Of a stretch of 64,000 nucleotides of DNA, positions 1 to 7,480 are shown in pieces; positions within the stretch are counted from its first letter, which is position 1, and each line of letters opens with the position of its first letter. This DNA comes from Immundisolibacter sp049322795 (GTDB lineage: Bacteria > Pseudomonadota > Gammaproteobacteria > Immundisolibacterales > Immundisolibacteraceae): NCBI GenBank assembly GCA_049322795.1, contig JBMOQH010000024.1, positions 163,946 to 227,945 on the forward strand. Reading direction: 5' to 3'. The translations under genes were made by a program, and so were the position numbers. A model generated the notes under the pieces. That model searched no databases, was not told the origin of the DNA, and saw nothing but the letters and a program-made list of their open reading frames with translations.

Positions 1-348
1 GCCGTGGTCCACCTCCATGCGGTGCGACAGGGCCGCGTCCACGCCGTCCGCGTGCGCGGCCTGCACCAGCTGCTGCGCCAATGCGCCGTCCACCGCCAGC
101 GGCCCGGGTGCGGTCTTCCAGTCGCCGATGGACTCGGCCGCGGCGCCCACACAAAAGCTCGGCATCAGCCGGTAGAAAAAGCCGTTGAAGTGGTCCGGCG
201 CGAACTCGATCACCACTTCCGGCGCAAACGCCCGCACGAAGTCCCGCGCCTGCTTAAGCGCCGCGTCCACTTCGGCCGCGATGCCGGGACCCGGGTCGAG
301 GTAGTCCTTGAGCGGCGTGTGGGAGGCGAACAGCGCGGCGAGCGGCAT
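1..348 (-). CDS. mhpB: MhpB-like extradiol ring-cleavage dioxygenase, N-terminal part (runs off window)
   Basis: The visible 116 residues match the start of class III (LigB-type) 2,3-dihydroxyphenylpropionate 1,2-dioxygenase, an Fe(II) enzyme that opens catecholic rings next to a hydroxyl (meta cleavage). The family blocks FAPDHFNGFFY and a final EVDHG are readable, and His115 in the latter falls at the same residue number as the catalytic His of E. coli MhpB. The ATG at 348 lies 6 bases downstream of the stop of the hydrolase gene, so it is the next gene in the same minus-strand operon. The neighbouring MhpC-like hydrolase would act on its product. The C-terminal half is outside the window. 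The side chain of the true substrate cannot be told from this fragment. Confidence 0.85.
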   Translation of the reverse strand, partial: MPLAALFASHTPLKDYLDPGPGIAAEVDAALKQARDFVRAFAPEVVIEFAPDHFNGFFYRLMPSFCVGAAAESIGDWKTAPGPLAVDGALAQQLVQAAHADGVDAALSHRMEVDHG

Positions 349-354
349 GGCGCG

Positions 355-1218
355 TCAGCCGCCCGTCAGAAAGCCGATGTGCAGGGCGTTGAAGCGCGGC
401 GCGTCCTCGAACTGCGGCCAGTGGCCGCAACGCTCCATCACGTGCAGCCGGGCGCCGGGAATCAGGCTGGCGATGCGCTCGCCCACGCTCACCGCGCCGG
501 TCGGGTCCTTGTCGGTCCACAGCACCAGGGTCGGTGCGCGGATGGCCGCCCACTGCGCGTCGGTGAGGTTGTTGCGGCGGCGGATGTCCGGCTCCTGCAG
601 GCACAGGATGTGCGGCATGGCGGCGCGCATGGCCGGCTGCGCGTAGATGGCCTGGCGGCAGGCGATCAGGTCGTCGGTGACCACGGCGGGATCGGCCATC
701 AGCCATTCGAGCCGCGCCTTGATGGTGTCCCAGCTCGGGTTCTCGACCGCCGCGGTGCTCAGCGTCTTGATGCGCTCCATGACGGCCGGATCGAGCGTGG
801 CGCCGCCGGTGGTGTTGAGCACCAGCCGGTCCACGCGCTGCGGGTGCTCCAGCGCAAAGCGCGCCGCCACCCAGCCGCCCAGCGACTCGCCCGACAGGTG
901 CGCACGCTCGAAACCGAGCGCGTCCAGCACCGCGCGCAGGTGGTTCACGTAGGCGCCGATCTCGTAGGGCGCGAGCGGCTTGTCGCTCCAGCCGTGGCCG
1001 ACCAGATCAATCGCGTAGGTGTCGAAATGCTCGCCGTGGGCGACGAGGTTTCGCGTGTAGGCCTCGGCGTGGCCGCCCGTGCCGTGCAGCAGGATCAGCG
1101 GCGGCTTGCCGCGCGTGCCGGCGTGCAGGAAGCGCGTGCGGATGCCGGCGGCGTCGAGGTAACCCTGGCTGAAGCTGCCGGCGCGCAGGTCGGCCCAGAA
1201 GCTGTGGTGCGTGCTCAC
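355..1218 (-). CDS. mhpC: MhpC-like alpha/beta hydrolase of meta-cleavage products
   Basis: A 287-residue alpha/beta hydrolase, the usual length for meta-cleavage-product hydrolases, which split the C-C bond of the ring-opened dienoate. It has an oxyanion-hole HGTGG (residues 45-49), nucleophile elbow GESLGG with Ser112, an acid in WTDKD (Asp238) and the catalytic His266 in CGHWPQFE. The start is a GTG that overlaps the stop of the upstream monooxygenase gene (GTGA), indicating translational coupling. It sits between that gene and the MhpB-like dioxygenase, the expected order of hydroxylation, cleavage and hydrolysis. The MhpC assignment rests on the GESLGG motif and this context; other MCP hydrolases (BphD or HsaD types) are possible. 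Confidence 0.82.
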   Translation of the reverse strand: MSTHHSFWADLRAGSFSQGYLDAAGIRTRFLHAGTRGKPPLILLHGTGGHAEAYTRNLVAHGEHFDTYAIDLVGHGWSDKPLAPYEIGAYVNHLRAVLDALGFERAHLSGESLGGWVAARFALEHPQRVDRLVLNTTGGATLDPAVMERIKTLSTAAVENPSWDTIKARLEWLMADPAVVTDDLIACRQAIYAQPAMRAAMPHILCLQEPDIRRRNNLTDAQWAAIRAPTLVLWTDKDPTGAVSVGERIASLIPGARLHVMERCGHWPQFEDAPRFNALHIGFLTGG

Positions 1219-2666
1219 AGGCTCTCCATGAAGCGGTCGAGGTGGTTCAGATAGTAGGACTTGCGCAGGTACTCGCGCTGGATGCCGGCCAGCAGCGCGC
1301 CGTAGTCGCCGGCGTAGTTCATCTCGTACAGCTCGTGACGGGCGCCGAACTCGCTGCCGCAGATGTCCCAGGCCAGACGCAGCAGCTGCGCCTTGTCCCG
1401 GCCGCCGATGCCGGCACCGCGGAGCGCCCCTTCGAGGTCGGCGCCGATCGGCGAGTCGAACTCGTGCATGGAGTTCGGCAACTGCACCAGACCGCCACCG
1501 GCCACGCGGCGGATCATCTGCACCGCCCGCGGGTACACGGTGGGCCCGAGCGCCCGGCCGCATTGCAGCGCCGGCAGGTCCGGGTACAGCACGCCGTTGT
1601 CGGGATCGATGCCGGCCTGCAGCTCGGCCGAGCGGGTGGTGTTGCGGATGGCCTCGAGGTTGGTGATGGCCTCGCCCAGCATCTGCATCACGTCCGCGCG
1701 GGTGTCGATGCCGGCCGCCTGCGCCACGCGCAGCAGCACCGCATAGACGAAGCCGAGCTTGGTCTCCAGGCGCACGTTGGTCTGGTGGGCGGTCAGCTCG
1801 CGCATGCGCGTGTCGCGGTACATGCGGTTCAGCAGGCCGATGTCCTCGTGCAGGAACACCCGCTTCCAGGGCACCAGCACGTGGTCGAACACCACCGTGG
1901 CGTCCATCTCGTCGAAACGCGCCGACAGCGGGTAGTCCCGGCCGCGGCCCGGGTGGGCGAACGACGGCCGGCAGATGGTCTTCAGGCCCGGCGTGTTCAT
2001 GGGCACCGCGAACACGTTGGCGTACGGCTCCTCGCCCGGCTGGAAGGTGGGCGGGAACGGCCACACCAGCAGCTCGTCGGCGTAGGGCGCGGCGGTGGCG
2101 ATGCGCTTGGCGCCGTGCACGATGAGGCCTTCCCGGGTGCGCTCCTTCACATGCAGCGTGATGGTCGGGTCGGCCTGCTGGTGGCGCAGCCTGCCCTTGT
2201 CGAGCTGCGGGTCGAGCAGGGCGTGCGTCAGGAACAGGTCGTTCCGGGCGACGTGGCGGTAGTAAGCGACGATGGCGTCGGCGCGCTCGGCCGAGAACTC
2301 GGCAAAGAAGCTGCGCTTGGCGGCCAGCGACGCCATCATCACGTTCAGGAAATCCGGGCTGCGGCCCATCATGCCGCAGGTGGCCTCGGCCCAAAGGCGA
2401 TAGGCCTCGCGCTTCAGGCGCAGCTGTTCGGGCGTGCGCGGCAGCTCGAACGGCCGGGCGATGCGCTCGCCGAACTCCGGGCAGTCCACGCTCAGGATGT
2501 CGCGGTGCTGCGGGTCGTGCTGCATGTCGTACAGCGTGGCCAGCGAGCGCACCGAGGCAGCGAACGGCTCGAAGCTGGTGACGTCCGCCACGCGCTGCCC
2601 GTCGTACCAGACCTCGCGGTCGTCCTTCAGGCCCGCGATGAATTGCGCGCCGGTTCGAATGCTCAT
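1215..2666 (-). CDS. HpaB-family FADH2-dependent aromatic monooxygenase
   Basis: A 483-residue member of the 4-hydroxyphenylacetate 3-monooxygenase large-subunit (HpaB/HsaA-like acyl-CoA dehydrogenase fold) family, which use reduced flavin to hydroxylate phenols ortho to the hydroxyl. Family features seen are the N-terminal RTGAQFIAGLKDDREVWYDG, the ATCGMMGRSPDF block near residue 95, the VLVPWKRVFL segment and a C-terminal region ending in YYLNHLDRFMESL. No flavin reductase (HpaC) is encoded nearby, so reduced flavin must come from elsewhere. An ATG with GAGGA upstream starts the gene, 18 bases after the luciferase-like gene. It is expected to make the catechol used by the MhpB-like enzyme; the exact substrate is unknown. 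Confidence 0.85.
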   Translation of the reverse strand: MSIRTGAQFIAGLKDDREVWYDGQRVADVTSFEPFAASVRSLATLYDMQHDPQHRDILSVDCPEFGERIARPFELPRTPEQLRLKREAYRLWAEATCGMMGRSPDFLNVMMASLAAKRSFFAEFSAERADAIVAYYRHVARNDLFLTHALLDPQLDKGRLRHQQADPTITLHVKERTREGLIVHGAKRIATAAPYADELLVWPFPPTFQPGEEPYANVFAVPMNTPGLKTICRPSFAHPGRGRDYPLSARFDEMDATVVFDHVLVPWKRVFLHEDIGLLNRMYRDTRMRELTAHQTNVRLETKLGFVYAVLLRVAQAAGIDTRADVMQMLGEAITNLEAIRNTTRSAELQAGIDPDNGVLYPDLPALQCGRALGPTVYPRAVQMIRRVAGGGLVQLPNSMHEFDSPIGADLEGALRGAGIGGRDKAQLLRLAWDICGSEFGARHELYEMNYAGDYGALLAGIQREYLRKSYYLNHLDRFMESL

Positions 2667-2684
2667 CGTGTCGTCCTCGTGCGA

Positions 2685-3971
2685 TCAGTACGGCGCGCCG
2701 TCGCGCCAGAGAGTGCCGGTGAACTCCCGGCGCAGCGTCGGCTGGTAGCGGTCGAGCGTGATGCCCAGGCGTGGCAGCACCTTGTCCACCAGCAGCTCGT
2801 TGCTCTTGAGGAGCGCGTCGATCGGCATCGGGCCGACCGAGATCCACGGCACGATGAGGTCGGTGTTGAGGGTCTCGATCATCTGCCCCAGCAGGCGCGT
2901 GACCGTCTCGACCGAGCCGCACAGCGAGTAGCCGCGCTCGCGCACGGTGGCGGCGGTGTTGGCGATCTCGCCCTGCTCGCCGGGATTGCGCAGCGCCTCG
3001 TTGAAGCCGAACCAGTGGTGCCAGCGCGGCCACACGTAGCCGAGGCCGTTCTCCATCAGCGCGATGGCTTCCTCGTCCGTGTCGGCGATCAGGATTTCCC
3101 GGAAGTGCCCGAGGCCCCGGCCCCACTCAAGCGGGCGTCCGGCCTCGGCGGCGGCCTGATGGAAGGCGTCGATGCAGCCGCGCACCAGCTCGTCGATGGG
3201 CGTGAACAGGATCGGGATGACCTTGTTCTGGGCCGCCCATTGCAGGGTGGCCGTGCTCATGGTGAACGGGATGTAGCTCTCGATGGTGGCCGGGTCCTGC
3301 AGCGTCATCGGCGCGATGCCGACCTGCTGGAGCATGCCGTCCGGACCCACCATGCCGGGCGCCATGGCGAGCGTGGCCGGGTGCTGCCACGGAATGCCCG
3401 GCGGCGGCAGCTGCCAGTGCTGGCCCTCGTGCCGGAACAGCGATTCGCCCCAGGCGCGGCGGATGATCGCGTAGTGCTCGGCGAACAGCTCGCGGTTGGT
3501 GCGGTCGTGTTCCTTGAACTGCGGGTCGTTGGCGGCCGTGGACCAGGCGTTGTATTTCTGGCCGATGGTGGCCACGTGGCGGGCCTGATAGCCGCGCGCG
3601 AAGCCGGCCATCATGCGCCCTTCCGAGAAGTGGTCCAGCATGGCCAGGTCCTCGGCCATCAGCAGCGGATTGCGCGCCGGCAGCACGTTGCCCATCTGGC
3701 CGATGCGCAGCTTGCGCGTCAGGCCCGCCGCCCAGCTGCCGAGCAGGATGGGGTTGTTCGACACCTCCAGCCCTTCCAGGTGGAAGTGGTGCTCGGAAAA
3801 CGCGACGAAATCGAAACCGATGTCGTCCAGCTGGCGGATCAGCCGCGCGCTGTCGCGCAGCGTGTTCTGGTAGAAGTTCGGGTTCTGGCCGGCGAAACCC
3901 TGTTCGTACTGGGCGATGCTGGCGCCGGCGCTGGGCAGCAGAAACGCGCCCAGCCTGAGTTTGTCGGTCAC
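2685..3971 (-). CDS. LLM-class (luciferase-like) flavin-dependent monooxygenase
   Basis: A 428-residue bacterial-luciferase-like protein (TIM-barrel, FMN-dependent). The N-terminal LRLGAFLLPS, the FVAFSEHHF motif around residue 55, the LRIGQMGNVLPARNP strand and EDLAMLDHFSEGR are typical. The start is a GTG preceded by GAGGAG. It is the first gene of the minus-strand catabolic operon and faces the GntR regulator across 81 bases. Family members oxidise a wide range of substrates (alkanesulfonates, nitrilotriacetate, long-chain alkanes, aromatic side chains), so the substrate is not predicted. Its presence beside an HpaB-type oxygenase suggests two separate flavin-dependent oxidations in the pathway. 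Confidence 0.8.
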   Translation of the reverse strand: MTDKLRLGAFLLPSAGASIAQYEQGFAGQNPNFYQNTLRDSARLIRQLDDIGFDFVAFSEHHFHLEGLEVSNNPILLGSWAAGLTRKLRIGQMGNVLPARNPLLMAEDLAMLDHFSEGRMMAGFARGYQARHVATIGQKYNAWSTAANDPQFKEHDRTNRELFAEHYAIIRRAWGESLFRHEGQHWQLPPPGIPWQHPATLAMAPGMVGPDGMLQQVGIAPMTLQDPATIESYIPFTMSTATLQWAAQNKVIPILFTPIDELVRGCIDAFHQAAAEAGRPLEWGRGLGHFREILIADTDEEAIALMENGLGYVWPRWHHWFGFNEALRNPGEQGEIANTAATVRERGYSLCGSVETVTRLLGQMIETLNTDLIVPWISVGPMPIDALLKSNELLVDKVLPRLGITLDRYQPTLRREFTGTLWRDGAPY

Positions 3972-4052
3972 GTGGTTTTCTCCTCGTCAGCCCGCCCGGC
4001 GGTGGTTGGGCAGTGCAGAACAGATTATCGATCGTTCGCCTAGAATACTAAT
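3972..4052. promoter_or_regulatory. Divergent promoter region between catabolic operon and GntR regulator
   Basis: This 81-base gap is the only AT-richer stretch here. On the minus strand TTAGTA (4046-4051) and GATAAT (4024-4029) are 16 bases apart and could drive the catabolic operon. On the plus strand TAGAAT (4041-4046) lies only seven bases before the GntR ATG, so that mRNA may be leaderless. The overlapping ATCGAT/CGATCG at 4027-4033 and the TAG...CTA symmetry at 4041-4050 are possible operator halves. All assignments are by eye. Confidence 0.35.
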
Positions 4053-4760
4053 ATGTTAGCCGCACCCTCAAGCCCATCAGCACCCCGTCCGGGTCGGGCG
4101 CCGCTCGCCGGCCATGCCTACGAGCACTTGAAGGCGCGCATTCTGGAAGGCGATCTGGAACCGGGCGATCGGCTGTCGGTGCAAGCGCTGGCGCAGGCGC
4201 TCGCCTGCAGCCGGGTGCCGGTGATGGAGGCGCTCAAGCGCCTGCAGACCGACGGTCTGGTCGACATCGTGCCGCAGGTGGGCTGCCAGGTGGCGGTGCC
4301 GAAGGCCGACGACGTGGCGGATTTCTTCGCCGCCTTCGCCGCGGTCGAGGGTGCCGTGGCCAGCCTTGCCGCGCAGCGCCGAACCGATGCCGATCTGACG
4401 GCCTTTCGGCAGACGCTGGCGCGTATCGAGCAGGCGCTGAGCGGCGCCGGCGGGCCGCAGGACCGGGACCCGCGATACCGGCGCCTGAACCGCGATTTTC
4501 ACGGCGCCATACACGCCATGGCGCGGGCCCCGGCGGCCGGCGATATCGCCGCCGCGCTGTGGGACCGCAGCGATTTCCTCATCAAGGCGGCGTTCGGGTC
4601 GCTGCATTTCTCGCCGCGTGTGCGTGCCGCGCATACGGCGGTGGGTGATGCCATTGCCGCGGGCAATGCCGACGCCGCACAGGCGGCGATGACGCGGCAC
4701 CTGCAACACGTGGGCACCGGGGTGGCGGCACGGCTGCGCGAGTTGGCCGGCGCTTCATAG
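4053..4760 (+). CDS. GntR/FadR-family transcriptional regulator
   Basis: A 235-residue GntR-family regulator with an N-terminal winged helix (residues about 20-85, HAYEHLKARILEGDLEPGDRLS then ALACSRVPVMEALKRL) and a C-terminal all-alpha FCD effector domain (about 95-225) with the metal/ligand-binding His pattern NRDFHGAIH and HTAVGDAIAAGN. It is divergent from the aromatic catabolic operon and is therefore its probable local repressor, with a pathway carboxylate as likely effector (inference from family and position). The recognition helix reads CSRVPVMEAL where SRTPVREAL is usual, so operator specificity may be atypical. Confidence 0.85.
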   Translation: MLAAPSSPSAPRPGRAPLAGHAYEHLKARILEGDLEPGDRLSVQALAQALACSRVPVMEALKRLQTDGLVDIVPQVGCQVAVPKADDVADFFAAFAAVEGAVASLAAQRRTDADLTAFRQTLARIEQALSGAGGPQDRDPRYRRLNRDFHGAIHAMARAPAAGDIAAALWDRSDFLIKAAFGSLHFSPRVRAAHTAVGDAIAAGNADAAQAAMTRHLQHVGTGVAARLRELAGAS

Positions 4761-5104
4761 GCGCGCCGCGTCGCGGCCGACGCAGTGGCGCCCGTCGCCG
4801 GCGGGGCTGGCTTTGCTCCTGCACCTCATTGAAGCGGTGCGCCTCCAGCTCGCATGGTCCATCGGCGCGCGCGTCATCACCACCGCGGGAACCATGACCC
4901 TGTTCGAAGTCCCGGCACGGACGGGTTAATCCAATCCCGCCGTCCGCGACAAGCGGGTGTTCGAGGTGCGCCGAAGTCCGCCCGCGCTGGCTCGGCAAAT
5001 CCCGCCACGGTTCTTTGAGCACGATCAGCCTTGCGTCGCCGCCGCCGCACTACGCTGCCATCGCCTCGGGCGGTGACGCCCGCACCCACTGACGGAGTAG
5101 TGCC
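4761..5104. other. Intergenic region, no gene seen
   Basis: The 344 bases between the GntR gene and the small heat-shock gene hold only short frames that look like antisense or chance ORFs. A GGAG Shine-Dalgarno at 5094-5097 serves the heat-shock gene. I looked for a sigma-32 type CTTGAA/CCCCAT pair and did not find a convincing one. Confidence 0.5.
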
Positions 5105-5626
5105 ATGGCTGAAAAAGACACCCCGATCGACGTCAAGAAAACCACCCCGGCGGCTCCTGCCGGCCGCTCGCTAGGCCAGCTGCGCGAGCGCTGGGACCAT
5201 CTGTTCGATGACTTTTTCGCAGATTTTCCGCGTTGGCCGGCGCTGCGCCGGCCGTTCGACATCGAGCCGCTGCGCCGGCTGACCGGTGGCGACCTGATGC
5301 CGGCGGTAGACATCAAGGAGCAGGATCACGCCTACCTGATCACCGCCGAACTGCCCGGCATGGAAGACAAGGACGTCACCGTCGAGGTCCACGACGACCT
5401 GCTCACGCTGCACGGCGAGAAGCGCGCCGAGCGCGAGGAAAAGGACAAGGGCTATCACCTCACCGAGCGCAGCTACGGCAGCTTCACGCGCAGCTTCCGC
5501 CTGCCGCCGGATGCCGACGCCGCTCAGGCCAACGCCAGCTTCGCCAAGGGCGTGCTGACCGTGAGCGTGCCCAGGACCGCCGAGGCGAACGGCAAGGTCA
5601 AGAAGATCGAGGTGAAGTCGTCCTGA
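5105..5626 (+). CDS. Small heat-shock protein, Hsp20/alpha-crystallin family
   Basis: A 173-residue ATP-independent holdase chaperone of the cytoplasm. After a Pro/Ala-rich N-terminus and a WDHLFDDFFADF amphipathic segment comes the alpha-crystallin domain (about 65-165) with PAVDIKEQDHAYLITAELPGM, HGEKRAEREEKDKGYHLTERSYGSF, and the terminal A-x-x-x-x-G-V-L-x-V signature (ASFAKGVLTVSVP). The start follows GGAG at a normal distance. It stands alone, convergent with the PEP-CTERM gene. No C-terminal IXI motif other than KKIEVKSS is present. Confidence 0.92.
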   Translation: MAEKDTPIDVKKTTPAAPAGRSLGQLRERWDHLFDDFFADFPRWPALRRPFDIEPLRRLTGGDLMPAVDIKEQDHAYLITAELPGMEDKDVTVEVHDDLLTLHGEKRAEREEKDKGYHLTERSYGSFTRSFRLPPDADAAQANASFAKGVLTVSVPRTAEANGKVKKIEVKSS

Positions 5627-5638
5627 CCGGTGGTTTGG

Positions 5639-5660
5639 CAGCGGCGGCAGTCAGCCGCTG
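5639..5660. terminator. Hairpin downstream of hsp20
   Basis: A 7-base perfect inverted repeat (CAGCGGC / GCCGCTG, 5639-5645 and 5654-5660) starts 13 bases after the hsp20 stop. No T-run follows, so intrinsic termination is uncertain. Confidence 0.35.
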
Positions 5661-5792
5661 GCCGACTGGCGGTGAGGACGGAAGGCGCGGAGTCGCCGGG
5701 CAGCTAAGCCTGATCGACGCTTCGCTTTCCAGTGCTTGGCTTTTGGTTGATGCGGTTTGTGTCCCACTGCATTCTTTGCGGGCTGACAGCCG

Positions 5793-5820
5793 GGTTGTGC
5801 CCCCCGTGGGGGGCACAACC
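5793..5820. terminator. 28-base perfect palindrome between convergent genes
   Basis: Two 13-base arms (GGTTGTGCCCCCC and its exact complement) are separated by only two bases. It lies 10 bases beyond the PEP-CTERM stop on the minus strand and also downstream of hsp20, so it could stop transcription from both sides. It lacks a T-run on either strand, and such a tight loop could instead extrude as a cruciform or protect the mRNA 3' end. Confidence 0.55.
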
Positions 5821-5829
5821 TTGGCCAGA

Positions 5830-6639
5830 TCAGGCCGCTTGACGGCGACGCAGGCCCGCCAGACCCAGCAGGCCAGCGCCCAGCAGCGCCAACGTGGCGG
5901 GGGCCGGAACCGTGCCACCGACCGGCGGCGCTCCGGTGTTGCCGGACAAGAGATTTTCGAACATCCGCTCGTTGTCGAAGCTTCCCCACAGTGGGCCGTT
6001 ATCCCAAACGTTCTGGTCGGTGATGAGGAAGATGCTGCCGGGTCCGATGTTCTGATAAGCCATCATGATGCTCGGATTGCCGTTGAACTGCTCTTCACCG
6101 AGCATCAGTGCCTGCGCCGTGCCACTGATGTTGAGAGGCGCAAACGCCGCGTACTCGTAAGTATCGACGCCGGTAGTGAGCGGGTGACTCAGGATTTGGC
6201 CGTCCAGAACACCGGCGCTGCGAAAGCCGCCATCCAAGACGTCGTTGGCGTTGATGCTGATCGTGCTGCCCAAGAAAGCGAGTGCTGTATTGATACGGGC
6301 ATTTTCAGCTGGAGCAAAGCCTCCGTGCTCGCCCATGAAGGCGATGCGCCCACCGCCCGACAGGAAATTGGCCATGGTCGTCAGTTCCGACGCGGTATAA
6401 GCATCCGCGGGTTGAACGGCCCACAGCAGGTTCACCCCGGAGAGATTGACGGTATCCAGCGTGCCGGCGGCGATTGAAGAGGAGTGCCCGGTCAGGCCGT
6501 TGTAGAAGTTGTTAATCGGATTCAGGTCGAACCGCTCGCCCCATACCGTCACGACGCCCGCGCTGGCCGAGGCACTGCCCAAAGCGAGCGAAACGCCCAG
6601 CAGAAGCGCCGAGCCGGCTGATTTGAGTTGGTGTTTCAT
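5830..6639 (-). CDS. PEP-CTERM sorting-domain exported protein
   Basis: A 269-residue secreted protein. Residues 1-28 form a Sec signal peptide ending ASASAG. The C-terminus carries the PEP-CTERM tripartite signal: VPAPATLALLGAGLLGLAGLRRR, with the PEP-like VPAP, a hydrophobic helix and an Arg cluster, which is recognised by exosortase (EpsH/XrtA) and linked to exopolysaccharide. The middle (about 95-220: SGGGRIAFMGEHGG, DVLDGGFRSAGVLDGQILSHPLTTGV) resembles an intracellular-protease/GATase-like or ThuA-like fold, but I do not assign an activity. No exosortase is in the window. It is transcribed from a sigma-54 type promoter. Confidence 0.85.
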   Translation of the reverse strand: MKHQLKSAGSALLLGVSLALGSASASAGVVTVWGERFDLNPINNFYNGLTGHSSSIAAGTLDTVNLSGVNLLWAVQPADAYTASELTTMANFLSGGGRIAFMGEHGGFAPAENARINTALAFLGSTISINANDVLDGGFRSAGVLDGQILSHPLTTGVDTYEYAAFAPLNISGTAQALMLGEEQFNGNPSIMMAYQNIGPGSIFLITDQNVWDNGPLWGSFDNERMFENLLSGNTGAPPVGGTVPAPATLALLGAGLLGLAGLRRRQAA

Positions 6640-6710
6640 AAACGCATTTCCTAGGGTAGTGGTTGGGATGCTGCAACCGTTACCCTCTGGGCACCGGCTA
6701 ATCGAAATAA

Positions 6711-6726
6711 AGCAATGGGCGTGCCA
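6711..6726 (-). promoter_or_regulatory. Sigma-54 (-24/-12) promoter of the PEP-CTERM gene
   Basis: Read on the minus strand, the 16 bases are TGGCACGCCCATTGCT, a full match to the RpoN consensus TGGCACG-N4-TTGCW. It lies 72 bases upstream of the ATG, giving a predicted 5' leader of about 60 bases. Sigma-54 control of PEP-CTERM genes by the PrsK/PrsR two-component system is known in Zoogloea; applying it here is inference. Confidence 0.8.
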
Positions 6727-6801
6727 TATTTATTTTTTTATATATATAACAGGATGTTAGTTTATTTTCCCCGGCAATATGCCGACTCCTCGATGCGGAA
6801 A

Positions 6802-6818
6802 TGTAAAAAAATCTGACG
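6802..6818. promoter_or_regulatory. Possible activator site (TGTAAAAAAATCTGACG) upstream of sigma-54 promoter
   Basis: This 17-mer lies about 80 bases upstream of the -24 element, the usual place for an enhancer-binding-protein site. A second copy with 15 of 17 identical bases is at 7127-7143. The TGT...GACA ends are partly symmetric. A role as PrsR-type activator site is inferred from position and repetition. Confidence 0.45.
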
Positions 6819-7126
6819 AATATCCTGGCCACACCTCGCTTCGCAGCCTGTCGGCAAACCAAGGTTGGGGCTTGGCCGGGCTGTTTATCCGACCAACCTA
6901 CGCGAACGCAAACCCCGGCCGGACCCAGCAGCGTCAAGCGACAGTTGCCCAGGAGCATCATCGACAGGGGCTTGCGCTACCGCCTCTCAGGCGCCCGGGC
7001 GCCTGACTACACGGCTTGTGGCCTGCACGATGAAGGCGTCAACGACTGCCGGTGTTTGCCCACCGCGTTCACCCTGGCAGCGGCTGTCCGTGACCTTGCT
7101 TCCACGCCGTGGACAGCGTTTCAAAT
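6819..7126. other. Intergenic stretch without a convincing gene
   Basis: Only short overlapping frames are open here, none with a recognisable domain or good ribosome site. The segment 6720-6820 is strongly AT-rich compared with the rest of the window. Confidence 0.5.
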
Positions 7127-7143
7127 TGTAAAAAAAGCTGACA
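7127..7143. promoter_or_regulatory. Second copy of the TGTAAAAAAA-x-CTGAC motif
   Basis: The sequence TGTAAAAAAAGCTGACA matches the 6802-6818 site at 15 of 17 positions in the same orientation. No intact gene with a sigma-54 promoter lies just downstream on the plus strand; the next frame is the decayed one at 7141-7352. It may be an orphan activator site left after a PEP-CTERM-type gene was lost, or a distal site for the same promoter. Confidence 0.4.
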
Positions 7144-7352
7144 TCCCGCTGCTATGGCTGGTCATTCGAACACCTGCCACCCAGCGACAGCGGCGGCCAC
7201 AAGGTGCGCAGCGACAAGGCCGGCGGACATGAGGCGGTGCTGAGCGATGTTGTGCGCGCGGCGCTGGACGAAGCCTGGCTGCGGAGATTGCGGCGCCGTT
7301 GGGTCTAGCGGACTACGCGGCGCTGCGGCGGGCGCTGGAAGGGGGAGGGTAG
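7141..7352 (+). pseudogene. Frameshifted remnant of an unrecognised protein C-terminus
   Basis: A frame beginning without a start codon at 7141 encodes FEHLPPSDSGGHKVRSDK and then a helical ALDEAWL segment before hitting a stop at about 7306. A one-base frame change at about 7290 continues it as EIAAPLGLADYAALRRALEGGG and ends in TAG at 7350-7352. The continuity of composition across the shift suggests a broken gene whose 5' part is gone. I do not recognise the family, and chance coding-like composition in GC-rich DNA is the alternative. Confidence 0.3.
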
Positions 7353-7445
7353 GCGTCCGCGCTCCGGTCATTCGACATCGACGCTACCCGCGCAAGGCAG
7401 ATCAGCGAAGCGTGATCCGCCTTACGTGTTCAGGCGGCAGCTCGT

Positions 7446-7475
7446 GTAGGTTGGGCTGACGCAGGAAGCCCAACA
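7446..7475. repeat. REP-like hairpin repeat, copy 1 (downstream of RAYT gene)
   Basis: A 30-base element containing TTGGGCT/AGCCCAA arms, so it can fold as a hairpin by itself. Its exact reverse complement is at 8030-8059, so the two copies bracket the transposase gene in inverted orientation. Confidence 0.8.
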
Positions 7476-7480
7476 CCTCA

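Noticed and set aside
4..1254. A 416-codon plus-strand frame at the window start
   Set aside because: Antisense to the MhpB-like, MhpC-like and HpaB-like genes, which have clear motifs and linked starts.
6945..7232. A 95-codon frame in the PEP-CTERM/RAYT gap
   Set aside because: No ribosome site, biased composition and no domain; it also runs across the repeated regulatory motif.
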